A stretch of 64,000 nucleotides of DNA from Opitutales bacterium (GCA_021772515.1 JAJFLU010000037.1:1-64000); one strand, 5' to 3'. Positions 10,160 to 20,164 are shown, counted from the stretch's first letter. A program made the numbers and translations. Notes: generated by a model from the letters alone, not told the origin.

Positions 10160-12226
10160 TCAGGAATTCGCGGTCGAGCCGAGGGTTCGTTTATACAGGT
10201 AAACTATCACTGCGAGGGTGAACAATACGCCCAAAACCGCCGCGCCGGGCAATTCTCCGGGCATCCGATCCTGAAAATACACCGCTGCCACGGCCACTAA
10301 AACTCCCATCAGGGCTTCTCCAGTGATCAGCCCCGAAGCCAGCAACAGGCCCGAATTTGCGCGTATTTGCCTGATTTTCTTCGGTTCGGCCTTTGATTTA
10401 CGTTTCACAATATAGGCCAGCACGCCCCCGACAAATATCGGCACCGACAGCCCGAATGGCAAATAAACGCCCACTGCCACCGCCAGCACTGGAAACCGAA
10501 AGGAGGAATCCCGCCGGGCCTGAATTACATCGAGAATAATTAGCACGATTGCCAGTCCAAAGCCCATGAAGATGAATCTCCAGTTGATCCCGGCCCCGAA
10601 AATACCGGTTGCCAAATCCATCATCAGCCCGGCCTGAGGCGCTGCAAGGGGCGCCACACCTTCCCTTATGGGCCGTCCAATTCCCTGGCCCGCATCGAGA
10701 ATTTGCAAAATAATCGGAATTGTAACCGCTGCCGATACGACTCCGATTATCTGAAATAGTTGCTGCTTCCAGGGTGTCGCGCCGACAACATGGCCGCATT
10801 TGAGATCCTGCATATTGTCCCCTGCGATGGCCGCCGATGAACAGATTAAACCCGCCATGTAGAGAACGGCAATTGGTCCGAGGGTGGCCGCTATTCCCGT
10901 ATTTCCCATCAATTGCAGTAAAATGAGGGCGGAGATCACCACCGTGGCGATGGTCACGCCTGAAATGGGATTATTGGAACTGCCGACCAATCCCGCCATG
11001 TAGCCCGCGACCGAACTAAAAACAAACCCAAACACCAGCATGAGCACGGTCATGATCGCTGCAATCATGGCTTTGTCGGGATATTCTCCCAAGACATTGT
11101 AAAAAATCGCGAAAACGGGGATGATGCTCAGAAAAACCACCCACCCAACATAATTGATCGGCGTATCGAATTCCGTCCGGATCTGATTCGCGCCTTCACC
11201 CGAGGAAACTGCCCGATAAACCGCCAGACTTGATTTCATGCCGCGAAAAATTGGTTTGCAAAGGGAAATTAGAGACCAGAGGCCCCCCACCATCATGGCG
11301 CCCACCCCGATGCGGCGGCAGTTTTGCCAGGACTCGGTGGCCAGGTTTCCCCAATCGTCCACCGACAATGCCGACATGGGTGTGGCGGGATCCAGCCCCA
11401 CCGCCTGCAACAATGCGGCGCTATTAAATATCCAGTTTAGCGGCACACCGACTATGGTCCCGATGACGCCTCCGAGAAAAAGGAGAAAAGCGATATTGAA
11501 ACCAACAATGTAGCCGACTCCGAGAAGCGCAGGGCTCAGTGTGATGTTGCCCATAAAAAGATATTTCCCCTGGAGCCAGACTGCGGTCGAGGCGATATTT
11601 CCGGCCAGCAAACCGACACCCGTTTCGAGAAATTTAAAGAGCCCGCCGATGCCAGCGGCCTGCATCAACATACGAAAACCGGAGGCCGAAGCCGAGCCGG
11701 AATCGTCTCCCGACTCTCCACGGACATGTTCCACTCCCCCGGTTTTGAGTACCTCGGCGGTGGCCACTCCTTCGGGAAATTTCAACCGCGCTTCGATTAT
11801 GAGAGCCTTCCGCAACGGAATGGTAAAAGCCACCCCGAGAATTCCCCCCACGAGGGCTATTCCGACCATGGGCCAATAGCGGTAGCTTTCCCAGGCCCCC
11901 ATCATGACCAATGCGGGAATGGTGAAAATTATGCCTGCGACGAGGGATTCACCGGCAGAGGCCGAAGTTTGGACCAGATTGTTTTCCAGAATGTTGCTGC
12001 GTCGGCAACACCTCAGCACTCCCATTGAGACTGCCGCTGCCGGAATGGAGGCCGAGACCGTCAATCCCACCAAGAGGCCAATATAGGCATTGGCGGCAGC
12101 CAGGGTCATGGAAAGGAGGGCACCGAGAATCAGCCCCTTTATGGTTATTTCCGTCAGCCGAACACTGGGGTCGACGACTGGAGGGGAAAAGGCGATGTCA
12201 TTATTGTTTTCACTATTCTCGGGCAT
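10160..12226 (-). CDS. OPT-family oligopeptide transporter
   Basis: 688 aa of almost wholly hydrophobic sequence, with about fifteen membrane segments and few soluble loops. It carries OPT-family phrases such as LTEITIKGLILGALLS at the start, the long AANAYIGLLVGLTVSASIPAA segment, KFPEGVATAEVLK, and DNMQDLKCGHVVGATPWKQQ. Members import oligopeptides or metal chelates across the inner membrane. It is followed upstream by hemJ on the same strand with a 65-base gap; co-transcription is possible but no functional link is evident. Confidence 0.93.
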   Translation of the reverse strand: MPENSENNNDIAFSPPVVDPSVRLTEITIKGLILGALLSMTLAAANAYIGLLVGLTVSASIPAAAVSMGVLRCCRRSNILENNLVQTSASAGESLVAGIIFTIPALVMMGAWESYRYWPMVGIALVGGILGVAFTIPLRKALIIEARLKFPEGVATAEVLKTGGVEHVRGESGDDSGSASASGFRMLMQAAGIGGLFKFLETGVGLLAGNIASTAVWLQGKYLFMGNITLSPALLGVGYIVGFNIAFLLFLGGVIGTIVGVPLNWIFNSAALLQAVGLDPATPMSALSVDDWGNLATESWQNCRRIGVGAMMVGGLWSLISLCKPIFRGMKSSLAVYRAVSSGEGANQIRTEFDTPINYVGWVVFLSIIPVFAIFYNVLGEYPDKAMIAAIMTVLMLVFGFVFSSVAGYMAGLVGSSNNPISGVTIATVVISALILLQLMGNTGIAATLGPIAVLYMAGLICSSAAIAGDNMQDLKCGHVVGATPWKQQLFQIIGVVSAAVTIPIILQILDAGQGIGRPIREGVAPLAAPQAGLMMDLATGIFGAGINWRFIFMGFGLAIVLIILDVIQARRDSSFRFPVLAVAVGVYLPFGLSVPIFVGGVLAYIVKRKSKAEPKKIRQIRANSGLLLASGLITGEALMGVLVAVAAVYFQDRMPGELPGAAVLGVLFTLAVIVYLYKRTLGSTANS

Positions 12227-12291
12227 GGAGGATGGGGTATTGGGTTGAGTTAGTTGGCGCGGTGGAAATTCTCTTCAAAATCGATCAATCT

Positions 12292-12711
12292 TTAAAACTG
12301 CGGTTTCACAACGGATATCAGAATCAGGGGAATGAAAATGAGGAGGCTGGATTCGTTGAATATTCGGTAGAAAATACCTTTTCGGATTTTTCCTTTTTGA
12401 AAATCTTTCATAATAATGAAGCACAGGCTGTGATAAATTAGAAGAAGAAGGACAAAAACCAGTTTCAGGTGCAGCCAACTCCCGGAGAAACCATAACCCT
12501 GCCAAAGCCATAGTCCAAACCCCATTGCGGGCATGGAGATTATAGACATGAAGCGAAAAAGCCGGAATTCCATAATCACCAGCCGCTGGGCATCCTGGCC
12601 TGCCTTCAGAGCCTCGGCATGATGCACAAAAATCCTTGGTAAATAAAAAATACCAGCCATCCAACTGGTAAAAAACAAAATATGAAATGCCTTAACCCAC
12701 AGCATAACCAC
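12292..12711 (-). CDS. hemJ: HemJ-type protoporphyrinogen IX oxidase
   Basis: 139 aa membrane protein with four hydrophobic segments. The start LWVKAFHILFFTSWMAGIFYLPRIFVHH matches HemJ (UPF0093), including the conserved His10, followed by the E-FRLFRFMSIISMPAMGFG segment and KLVFVLLLLIYHSLCF. HemJ carries out the six-electron oxidation to protoporphyrin IX in haem synthesis in bacteria lacking HemG/HemY. It is divergent from the DASS transporter. HemW is encoded elsewhere in this window. Confidence 0.88.
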   Translation of the reverse strand: MVMLWVKAFHILFFTSWMAGIFYLPRIFVHHAEALKAGQDAQRLVIMEFRLFRFMSIISMPAMGFGLWLWQGYGFSGSWLHLKLVFVLLLLIYHSLCFIIMKDFQKGKIRKGIFYRIFNESSLLIFIPLILISVVKPQF

Positions 12712-12905
12712 TCGGATACCCCAATTTTTTTCGAGTCATTTCAGTTAACGGCTCCATTTTTTTGAAATCGGCCTTAGTTTGCAGCCAATGTCCCACAGGG
12801 CAAGCCTTGTGTAAGTCCGAAAAAAAGTATCTTCTATCTCGGAGCAAAAGCCGAAACTACTTCTTGAAAACCTGTGGTAGCCCCATTGCACAAATTGAAC
12901 ATTCA

Positions 12906-14411
12906 ATGAAAATTCAAAAGTTTGGGGCATATTTCGGGTTTTTGACCTTTCTGGTCATCCTTTTCGCGTTTCATCCGGTGCCCGAGCAGCCTTTGGTGGG
13001 CAGGATGGCTGCGGTGGTGGCCCTCATGGCCATCCTCTGGATTACGGAAGCCGTGCCGCTGGCGGCAACCTCCCTCATCCCGATTGTGGCCTTCCCGACT
13101 CTTGGCATCCTCGACGGCTCCCAAATAGCCAAAGCCTACGTCAACTCCATCATTTTTCTCTTTATCGGCGGTTTCCTCATCGCGTTGTCGATGGAAAAAT
13201 GGAATCTGCACCGGCGAATTGCTCTCAACATTATCCACCTTATCGGGAAACGGGCCGATACCCTTATTCTGGGTTTTATGGTGGCCTCAGCCTTCCTCTC
13301 GATGTGGATATCCAACACGGCCACGGCGGTCATGATGCTGCCCATCGGGCTGGCCATTGCGGGTAAGATGGAGGAGCAATTCGGCAAGGATCGGACCCAT
13401 CCACTCATGTTGGCTCTCATGCTTGGAATTGCCTATGGCTGTTCCATTGGGGGAGTTGCGACCCTCGTTGGAACCCCCACCAATCTCGCTTTTGTCCGTA
13501 TTTTCAAGGAGATTTACCCGGAGGCCCCGGGGGTCAGTTTCGGACAGTGGTTGATCCTCGGTATTCCCTATTCCCTGTTGCTGCTCGGTATCACCTGGTT
13601 TCTGCTGACGCGGGTATTTTGCCGTTTCGACAAGGGCCTCTCGCTTGATCGGGCGATTATTAAAAAGGAGCTGAATTCTCTCGGCGCGATGGGTTTCGAG
13701 GAAAAAGCAATTACGGTCGTTTTTGTGACCACCGCCCTTTTATGGACCTTTCGGCGCGACCTCCAACTCGGAAATTTTACCCTGCCGGGTTGGTCGAGTC
13801 TGTGGGAGCCGTTTAAAAGCCTGGATGATGGTACGGTGGCCGTCGCGATGGCGTTGATCCTGTTTTTCATACCGGTAAAAAATAATCGGAACGAATCGAA
13901 AAGAATATTGGAAGGCGATGTTTTCGGGAAATTGCCGTGGGCGATAATCCTTCTTTTCGGCGGTGGATTTGCCCTCGCCTCCGGGTTTGGGGTCAGTGGG
14001 CTTTCCCGCTACATCGGCGAGTCCTTTACCGCTCTCGGTGGTCTGCCAATTTTTGCGATAGTGGCCCTCATTTGCATCTGTGTAACTTTTCTAACCGAAC
14101 TGACTTCCAATGTGGCCACGGCATCGATGCTGCTTCCACTATTGGCGGCATGGGCCACCAGCCGGGAGATTCATCCGCTGATATTTATGATTCCGGCCAC
14201 CATCTCCGCTTCGATGGCGTTCATGATGCCGGTGGCAACACCCCCCAACGCCGTGGTTTTCGGCAGCCAGCGCATTCGCATCGCGGAGATGGCGAGGGTC
14301 GGGCTATTTCTCAACCTGATCGCCGTCGTCCTGACAATCGTGGCGGTTCAGTTGCTGATTCCAATAATCTTCGGCCCCGAAATCGGCACATTCCCCGATT
14401 GGGCAAAGTGA
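12906..14411 (+). CDS. DASS/SLC13-family sodium:carboxylate symporter
   Basis: 502 aa from the ATG at 12906; an open frame continues upstream to 12762, but the family usually begins with a short N-terminus and the upstream 48 residues are not hydrophobic. Two copies of the family's Ser-Asn-Thr/Val hairpin signature are seen: ISNTATAVMMLP at about residue 135 and TSNVATASMLLP at about residue 400, as expected for the inverted repeat. WITEAVPL and GTPTNLAF are also present. It imports di- or tricarboxylates or related anions with Na+. No strong ribosome binding site is seen, so the start is not certain. Confidence 0.93.
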   Translation: MKIQKFGAYFGFLTFLVILFAFHPVPEQPLVGRMAAVVALMAILWITEAVPLAATSLIPIVAFPTLGILDGSQIAKAYVNSIIFLFIGGFLIALSMEKWNLHRRIALNIIHLIGKRADTLILGFMVASAFLSMWISNTATAVMMLPIGLAIAGKMEEQFGKDRTHPLMLALMLGIAYGCSIGGVATLVGTPTNLAFVRIFKEIYPEAPGVSFGQWLILGIPYSLLLLGITWFLLTRVFCRFDKGLSLDRAIIKKELNSLGAMGFEEKAITVVFVTTALLWTFRRDLQLGNFTLPGWSSLWEPFKSLDDGTVAVAMALILFFIPVKNNRNESKRILEGDVFGKLPWAIILLFGGGFALASGFGVSGLSRYIGESFTALGGLPIFAIVALICICVTFLTELTSNVATASMLLPLLAAWATSREIHPLIFMIPATISASMAFMMPVATPPNAVVFGSQRIRIAEMARVGLFLNLIAVVLTIVAVQLLIPIIFGPEIGTFPDWAK

Positions 14412-14426
14412 TTTTTTGCCATCCCC

Positions 14427-14555
14427 TCTCTTCGTCTTTGTCTTGCTCCTCCTCTCTTTCAGTAACAACCGAGTCATCAAAATCAAAATCAGAGGAAGAC
14501 AAAGAGGTCGTGTTGCCTATGTTAATGCCATTCGGATCAAGACTCAGAGAGCAAG
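14427..14555 (+). repeat. Intergenic repeat, copy 1 (purine/pyrimidine arms plus GTCAAGACTC-type end)
   Basis: Starts with a pyrimidine tract (TCTCTTCGTCTTTGTCTT), passes through CAGTAACAACCGAGTC (14460-14475), then a purine tract (AATCAGAGGAAGACAAAGAGG) and ends with AATGCCATTCGGATCAAGACTC. The two tracts can pair with each other. Copy 2 follows at once in the same orientation, and an inverted copy lies after the next gene at 15565-15770. Confidence 0.7.
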
Positions 14556-14574
14556 CTTAAGGCCGTTTTATTAT

Positions 14575-14690
14575 TTTCTCTCTTCGTCTTTGTCTTACTC
14601 TTCCTCTTCGTCAGTTATTCATTTATTAGCAACACTTTACACAAAATCAGAGGAAGATGAAGAGGATGAGGACGACGAAGAGAATTTGCC
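14575..14690 (+). repeat. Intergenic repeat, copy 2
   Basis: Shares TCTCTTCGTCTTTGTCTT and AAAATCAGAGGAAGA with copy 1 in the same order and orientation, with only a few differences in the 27-base left arm. The centre differs. The purine arm runs into the open frame upstream of the following gene's likely start at 14708, which is why the longer frame from 14657 was not used. Confidence 0.65.
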
Positions 14691-14707
14691 CAAATTCGCG
14701 CCATTCC

Positions 14708-15571
14708 ATGAGGCCTTTTTATTTGTGGCCGAATATATTGTCGATTGACGCCGCTTTGATTGCCGTTTGCTGGCAGTATTTTTTGGGTGTTCAGTTCGGC
14801 CTGTCCCTCGACTGGAGCCGCCACCTGATTTTGGGTGCCGCCGTCTGGTTGGCCTATGCCGCTGACCGCTGGATCGACGGGCTTCGGATTTCTCTCGAAA
14901 AAGTGGGCACGGCGCGGCATCGGTTTTATATCACTAACCGTTATCCTGTCCTCGCCGCGTGGCTGGTGGTTTTGGTTTCGGCGATTGCCTTGGCTCATTT
15001 CAAGCTGGAGCGTCGGGAGCTTCTGCTTGGGTGGGCGCTGGTGGCCGTTTGTCTAATTTATGCTCTCTTGATTCAGCGGCCGGGAATTGCCTGGGGTTGG
15101 CTCTTTCCCAAAGAACTCTGGGCCTCGGTTCTATTTACTGCCGGAGTCTTCTTTTTCCTCTGGGACAAAGGAATTCCCCACTACGACACCATAGTTCTAG
15201 TTCTGGTGGTAACGGCTTTTTTCCTACAGTGTTTTGCCAACTGTAATCTGATGGCGAAATGGGAGAGCGAGGAAGACCGAAATTTGGGCCAAAAGACCCT
15301 CTGCCTAAAATGGCCGTTTTGGGCGAAGAAATGCAAGTGGTTAGCGGTGGCTGCGGGCCTGATTTCTTTTGGACTCTGGTTTGTAATGCCCTTCGAGCGG
15401 GGTTTGCCCCTGATTATCGCATTCAATGTTTCCGGCTGGGCGCTGTTTTTTCTGGATTTAAATTGCCACCGTTTTTCCAGTGAGGACTTGCGGGCTCTCG
15501 GCGACGGGGCGCTGTTTTCCCCATTGGCAGCGCTGGCGATCGAGTGGGCATGGTCGCTTGTCGCTCTTTGA
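14708..15571 (+). CDS. UbiA-like membrane protein
   Basis: 287 aa from the ATG at 14708. A longer frame begins at 14657 but its first 17 codons are repeat DNA. The product has about eight membrane segments and the motif YAADRWIDGLR (about residues 49-59), which resembles the first Asp-rich motif of UbiA-type prenyltransferases; a second polar stretch, NLMAKWESEEDRNLGQKT, is where the second motif would be. The usual NDxxDxxxD is not complete, so a prenyl-transfer reaction is unproven. Its stop codon lies inside repeat copy 3, so the 3' end of the gene and the repeat share bases. Confidence 0.6.
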   Translation: MRPFYLWPNILSIDAALIAVCWQYFLGVQFGLSLDWSRHLILGAAVWLAYAADRWIDGLRISLEKVGTARHRFYITNRYPVLAAWLVVLVSAIALAHFKLERRELLLGWALVAVCLIYALLIQRPGIAWGWLFPKELWASVLFTAGVFFFLWDKGIPHYDTIVLVLVVTAFFLQCFANCNLMAKWESEEDRNLGQKTLCLKWPFWAKKCKWLAVAAGLISFGLWFVMPFERGLPLIIAFNVSGWALFFLDLNCHRFSSEDLRALGDGALFSPLAALAIEWAWSLVAL

Positions 15572-15770
15572 GTCTTGACCCAAGCGGCATTGATATAAGC
15601 AGCACGAAATCTTCGTCTTGCTTGTTCATCCTTTTTGTCTTCCTCGGATTCTTATATTGAGGACTCGGTTGTTACTGTAAGAGAGGAGGAGGAAAAGGAA
15701 GAGTTAGAGGATGAGGAAGAGGAGTATCTTTGGAAAACGGTCTGGGGTTCATGTCTTTGAGTCTTGACCC
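15565..15770 (-). repeat. Intergenic repeat, copy 3 (inverted relative to copy 1)
   Basis: On the minus strand this repeats the elements of copy 1. CTCCTCCTCTCTTACAGTAA plus CAACCGAGTC (complement of 15662-15691) matches copy 1 with one difference. TCTTTGAGTCTTGACCC occurs at both ends of this block in direct orientation (15565-15581 and 15754-15770) and in inverted form at the end of copy 1. With copy 1 it brackets the UbiA-like gene. Confidence 0.7.
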
Positions 15771-15801
15771 CCAAATTGATTGAACCAACCTTTGTTCGCT
15801 T

Positions 15802-17322
15802 ATGTCTGAGCCAGAGCGACCTTCATCGACCGTGAGCATGGAAACCCTTGTCCCTTTGTGCAAGCGGCGTGGTTTTATTTTCCAGTCATCCGAGATTTAC
15901 GGGGGCATCAACGGGTTTTATGATTACGGCCCTCTCGGGGTGGAACTTCGCAAAAACATCAAAGATGCCTGGTGGCGCGACATGGTGCAAAAACGCGAGG
16001 ACATTGTCGGACTGGACGCCTCAATTATCATGCATCCGAACGTCTGGAAAGCCTCCGGGCATATCGACCAGTTTACCGATCCCATGGTGGATTGCCGGGA
16101 GTCGAAATTGCGCTACCGGGCGGATCAGCTTTTTTTCTCACCGGTCGTGGTCGATGGTGAAAAAATTGGCTATGTTTCCGTGATGGAAGGGGCGGGCATG
16201 GAGGAGGAAGCCGCCGGGAAAGCGGAAGAACTCAAGCGCAAACTCGCCAAACAGGGGGCATTGGAGCCACCGGAGTTGAAGGATTACACGGAAGCCGCCG
16301 AGGGGGAGCGGCCCCTCATACCCTCTCCCGCCACGGGCAAACCCGGCTCTCTGACGGCCCCCCGGGATTTCAACATGATGTTCAAGACCTATGTGGGGGC
16401 GTTGCAGGACGACTCCTCGGTCTCCTATTTACGACCGGAAACGGCCCAGGGGATTTTTGCCAATTTCAAAAATATCGTCGATACGGGAAGGGTGAAAGTT
16501 CCCTTCGGCATTGCCCAGATTGGGAAGGCTTTTCGCAACGAGATCACCCCGCGAAATTTCATTTTCCGCTCGCGTGAATTCGAGCAGATGGAAATCGAGT
16601 ATTTCATCCCTCCCGATGACGATGTTTGGCCCAAATGCCATCGCGAGTGGATCGATACCCGGCTGGCCTGGTTCGAGGGCATCGGGATTCCCCGTTCGCT
16701 GCTCGCCGAGGATGTCCACCCGAAGGAAAAGCTCTCCCATTACTCGCGGGCGACCACGGACATCACTTTCCGGTTTCCCTTCGGAGTGCAGGAGTTGGAG
16801 GGCATTGCCGCGCGCGGAAATTACGATCTGCTCCAGCATCAGAAGTTTTCGGGGAAATCGATGGAATATTTTGATGAATCCCGCCGCGAACGCTATGTGC
16901 CGCATGTCATCGAGCCTTCCCTCGGAGTGGATCGGACATTTCTGGCTCTTCTCTGTTCGGCTTACGCAGAGGACGAGATCGATGGTGAAAAACGCGTGGT
17001 ATTGCGGTTTCATCCACGGGTGGCACCCTACAAGGCGGCAATTTTTCCGCTTCTCAAAAACAAGCCGCCCTTGGTCGAAAAAGCGCGGGAAATTTATCAC
17101 TCCCTGCAACGCCGCTGGAATGTATTTTACGACGCCTCCGGGGCCATCGGTCGCCGCTATCGTCGGCAGGACGAAATCGGTACCCCTTTCGGCATCACGG
17201 TGGATTTTGACACCATCGAAAAGGACGGCACGGTAACGCTCCGAGACCGCGACACAACCAAACAGGAACGCATGAGCGTTGAGGATGTGAAAACGTATCT
17301 CGAAGAAAAGATCGAAGGGTAG
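15802..17322 (+). CDS. glyQS: Glycyl-tRNA synthetase, dimeric class II type
   Basis: 506 aa single-chain enzyme of the alpha-2 type (as in Thermus, Staphylococcus and eukaryotes), not the alpha/beta form of E. coli. It charges tRNA-Gly. Diagnostic stretches are [27 protein letters not shown] at the N-terminus, [17 protein letters not shown], motif 2 in [27 protein letters not shown], and motif 3 in [15 protein letters not shown]. The C-terminal anticodon-binding domain follows ([11 protein letters not shown] to the end). A weak ribosome binding site precedes the ATG; the first 13 residues are extra relative to the catalytic core and might start at the second Met. Confidence 0.96.
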   Translation: MSEPERPSSTVSMETLVPLCKRRGFIFQSSEIYGGINGFYDYGPLGVELRKNIKDAWWRDMVQKREDIVGLDASIIMHPNVWKASGHIDQFTDPMVDCRESKLRYRADQLFFSPVVVDGEKIGYVSVMEGAGMEEEAAGKAEELKRKLAKQGALEPPELKDYTEAAEGERPLIPSPATGKPGSLTAPRDFNMMFKTYVGALQDDSSVSYLRPETAQGIFANFKNIVDTGRVKVPFGIAQIGKAFRNEITPRNFIFRSREFEQMEIEYFIPPDDDVWPKCHREWIDTRLAWFEGIGIPRSLLAEDVHPKEKLSHYSRATTDITFRFPFGVQELEGIAARGNYDLLQHQKFSGKSMEYFDESRRERYVPHVIEPSLGVDRTFLALLCSAYAEDEIDGEKRVVLRFHPRVAPYKAAIFPLLKNKPPLVEKAREIYHSLQRRWNVFYDASGAIGRRYRRQDEIGTPFGITVDFDTIEKDGTVTLRDRDTTKQERMSVEDVKTYLEEKIEG

Positions 17323-17333
17323 GGCGAAGGAGG

Positions 17334-17460
17334 ATGCGTGATATTTGATGCTGGATGCATGATGCTGGATTCTTGCTATTTTCTAAAAATTTACAGTTTT
17401 CATCCCGTATCTTGCATCTTGCATCCCGTATCCTGTAATTTTTTATCCCTCATCCTTTTC
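17334..17460 (+). repeat. Short direct repeats in the glyQS-ltaE gap
   Basis: The phrases GATGCTGGATGCATGATGCTGGA (17347-17369) and TCCCGTATCTTGCATCTTGCATCCCGTATCCTG (17402-17434) are built from repeated GATGCTGG and CATCCCGTATC/TTGCATC words. No gene or hairpin terminator is apparent. They look like low-complexity intergenic spacer. Confidence 0.4.
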
Positions 17461-17466
17461 TGACTC

Positions 17467-18510
17467 ATGAAAAAAGTCCGCATCGATTTATTTAGTGATA
17501 CCATGACCCGCCCCTCGGCTGGTATGAGGGCGGCGATGGCGGCGGCGGAGGTTGGGGACGAACAGTTGAGGGAAGACCCGACCGTCAATCGTCTGGTGGA
17601 AAAGGTCAGCGAATTGCTGGGAAAAGAGGATGCCGTATTTTTGCCATCGGGCTCGATGTGTAACCAGATCGCGATGCGTGTGCATTGTCAGCCGGGCGAC
17701 GAAATCATTTGTGAAGCCACCAGCCATGTGAGGAACTTCGAGGGCGGTGGCGCCTCGGCCATTAGCGGGGCCTCCATATACTCGCTGGATGGCGAAAATG
17801 GCATTTTTACGGCTGACCAAATGGAGGCGGCGGTTCGCCCGCTGGAAAATCATTTCCCGGTGTCCAGACTCGTAACGATTGAGCAGACCGCCAATATGGG
17901 CGGCGGCACCGTCTGGCCCCTCGAAACCATTGAGGAAGTTTGCCAAAGAGCCGCAAAATTTGGCCTCGCGAGGCATATGGATGGGGCGCGGCTCATGAAC
18001 GCGGTTGTGGCTAGCGGAATCCCGGCGGCGACCTACTGCGATTGCTTTGACTCGGTTTGGGTCGATTTCAGCAAAGGACTCGGAGCGCCTGTGGGGGCTG
18101 CCCTTGCCGGGTCAAAAGATTTCATCAATAAAGCCTGGCGGTTCAAACACCAATTCGGTGGGGCCATGAGGCAGTCGGGCATCATTGCCGCCGCCGCCCT
18201 CTATTCTATCGAGCATAATATCGAACGCCTGGCCGAGGACCACTCCAACGCCGTGCTGCTTGCGGAGGGCTTGGCCAATATCGAAGGGATAAGCGTCCAA
18301 ACGCCAGAAACCAATCTCATCTTTCTCGATATTTCCGAATTGGGGGTCAGCTCCGAGCAATTCAATGAACGCTTGATGACCCACGATATAAGAACCTGCG
18401 TGACCGGAAAAACACAAATGCGGGCCGTCACCCACCTCGATGTTTCCACCCCCCAAATCAAAGAAGCCATCACCGCCTTTCAAAAAGTGGCTCAAGCTTA
18501 CAGACAATAA
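17467..18510 (+). CDS. ltaE: Low-specificity L-threonine aldolase
   Basis: 347-aa PLP enzyme of aminotransferase fold type I that cleaves L-threonine or allo-threonine to glycine and acetaldehyde. The N-terminal [12 protein letters not shown] and [11 protein letters not shown] are typical (the family has SDT-T-P and YG-DP). His87 lies in the ring-stacking region, Asp172 in RHMDGARL contacts the PLP ring nitrogen, and Lys203 in DFSKGLGAP is the Schiff-base lysine. Full length. The next gene starts four bases after its stop, so it may be co-transcribed, although the next two genes differ in base composition. Confidence 0.93.
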   Translation: MKKVRIDLFSDTMTRPSAGMRAAMAAAEVGDEQLREDPTVNRLVEKVSELLGKEDAVFLPSGSMCNQIAMRVHCQPGDEIICEATSHVRNFEGGGASAISGASIYSLDGENGIFTADQMEAAVRPLENHFPVSRLVTIEQTANMGGGTVWPLETIEEVCQRAAKFGLARHMDGARLMNAVVASGIPAATYCDCFDSVWVDFSKGLGAPVGAALAGSKDFINKAWRFKHQFGGAMRQSGIIAAAALYSIEHNIERLAEDHSNAVLLAEGLANIEGISVQTPETNLIFLDISELGVSSEQFNERLMTHDIRTCVTGKTQMRAVTHLDVSTPQIKEAITAFQKVAQAYRQ

Positions 18511-18514
18511 CCTG

Positions 18515-19459
18515 ATGCTAAAACCTCTTATTATTGATAGTGATCCCGGACAAGACGATGCTATCGCGATCCTTGTTGCCCTGGCGTCTTCTGAGCATTT
18601 AAAAATATTGGGAATAACAACTGTAGCTGGCAATGTTTCTCTGGACCTAACGCAAAGGAACGCGCGCTTGATTTGCGATTTAGCTGGACGAAACGAATCT
18701 AAAATTTATGCGGGATGTTCTAGACCACTAATACAAGACTTGGTAACAGCTGAGGATTTCCATGGTGCAACTGGGCTCGACGGTATTGAAATCTATGAAC
18801 CTGATCTACCTCTTCAAGAAGAGCATGCAGTCGATTTCATAATTAAAACTTTATTGGCAGCTTCTGAAAATAATATTACAATAGTAGGCATAGGCCCATT
18901 AACTAACATTGCGTTAGCGATGATTCGTGAGCCTAAAATTATTCCAAAGATAGCTGAAATTGTTATCATGGGAGGAAGCGTATCGGAGGGAGGAAATATT
19001 ACTCCCGCCGCAGAGTTTAATATTTATACTGATCCCCATGCTGCGGACATCGTTTTCAAATCCGGGTGCCCACTCGTTATTATCGGGCTGGATGCAACAC
19101 ACAAAGCTCGCGCCACTGAAAAACGGTTGGCAAAACTATATGAAATTGATACTCCTGTATCAAAAATGGCGAAGGCGTCCTTTAAGTTTATTTCTGAGAC
19201 ATATCTAAAGGCTTACAATCAAAGCTCTGCGCCGTGTCATGATGCTCTAACGATTGCCTACCTAATAAATCCGGATCTATTTAAGGGTGTAAATGTCAAT
19301 GTTGCTGTTGAGATAAATTCGGGATTAACTTTAGGTGCGACGGTTGTAGATTATTGGCATGTTTCAGGTCGCGCTGAAAATGCCTACTGGATTACCGACG
19401 TTGATGCTGACGGTATTTACGAATTGATAATTGATCGTATCGCCAGATTTAAAAAATAA
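18515..19459 (+). CDS. Inosine-uridine-preferring nucleoside hydrolase family protein
   Basis: 314 aa, starting at the ATG at 18515; an upstream frame overlaps ltaE and was rejected. The Ca2+-binding N-terminal motif is intact (IIDSDPGQDDA: Asp8, Asp10, Asp14, Asp15). GGSVSEGGNITPAAEFNIYTD and HDALTIAYLI supply the other family motifs. It hydrolyses ribonucleosides to base and ribose. The next gene, a nucleoside 2-deoxyribosyltransferase, starts five bases after its stop, giving a two-gene nucleoside salvage unit. Both genes are visibly richer in A+T and in A/T-ending codons than the flanking genes, which suggests acquisition from elsewhere. Confidence 0.93.
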   Translation: MLKPLIIDSDPGQDDAIAILVALASSEHLKILGITTVAGNVSLDLTQRNARLICDLAGRNESKIYAGCSRPLIQDLVTAEDFHGATGLDGIEIYEPDLPLQEEHAVDFIIKTLLAASENNITIVGIGPLTNIALAMIREPKIIPKIAEIVIMGGSVSEGGNITPAAEFNIYTDPHAADIVFKSGCPLVIIGLDATHKARATEKRLAKLYEIDTPVSKMAKASFKFISETYLKAYNQSSAPCHDALTIAYLINPDLFKGVNVNVAVEINSGLTLGATVVDYWHVSGRAENAYWITDVDADGIYELIIDRIARFKK

Positions 19460-19464
19460 TAATT

Positions 19465-20139
19465 ATGGATTACACTATATACTTTGCTGGCGAATTATTC
19501 GATCATAAACATCTCACGGGAAACGCTACTTTGGCCAAGGCAATTGCTCGGCAGTCTAACGGAAAATTTTTGTCCAAATTGCCTCAAAATTTCGAAATTC
19601 GCGAGATGTCCGCTCACGCCGTGCGCGATCTAGACATAGAGACACTGATTAATTGCGACCTTGCTTTATTCAACTTCGATGGCACCCAACTCGACAATGG
19701 AACAGTTGTTGAATACATGTTTGCCAAATTTGCCGACATTCCGTCGGTTATTCTACGCACCGACGTTCGTACCGGTATTGCTGATCATGGGGAGTATCCG
19801 TGGAACCTTATGGTTAGCCATTTCCCCCGAACCGAGCTTGTATTTCTGGATGTTCTAACTTTTTATCAGGCATTGGCGCGCGAGAGTCGTGAAATGGATC
19901 TGACTAAACTTTACGATGAAGATCATTGTTACCAATACTCGATGGCAACTACAGACTGGATTGCAAAAGAAGTTGTGGCTGCGTTTGAGCGGGTCTTGGA
20001 GATGCCGGTTCAACTCTCGCCGACCCTGACTTCACCGGTATTTGAATGGATTTCAAAAATGCCCGGGTTTACGGGCGAAACCAGGAAAGCGTCCTTTCTG
20101 GAAGCGTTGACGAGCAAGCGAACTAAAGGACTGCTTTGA
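19465..20139 (+). CDS. Nucleoside 2-deoxyribosyltransferase
   Basis: 224 aa. The family start IYFAGELFDHKHLTGN is followed by LPQNFE and by FDGTQLDNGTVVEYMFAK, which contains the expected active-site acids Asp72 and Asp77 and the candidate nucleophile Glu83. The enzyme moves a deoxyribosyl group between bases. It is closely spaced with the nucleoside hydrolase and shares its A+T-rich composition; the start has no strong ribosome binding site, in keeping with coupling. Confidence 0.88.
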   Translation: MDYTIYFAGELFDHKHLTGNATLAKAIARQSNGKFLSKLPQNFEIREMSAHAVRDLDIETLINCDLALFNFDGTQLDNGTVVEYMFAKFADIPSVILRTDVRTGIADHGEYPWNLMVSHFPRTELVFLDVLTFYQALARESREMDLTKLYDEDHCYQYSMATTDWIAKEVVAAFERVLEMPVQLSPTLTSPVFEWISKMPGFTGETRKASFLEALTSKRTKGLL

Positions 20140-20164
20140 TTAGAGTTTTCAACCTAATCTTTAA

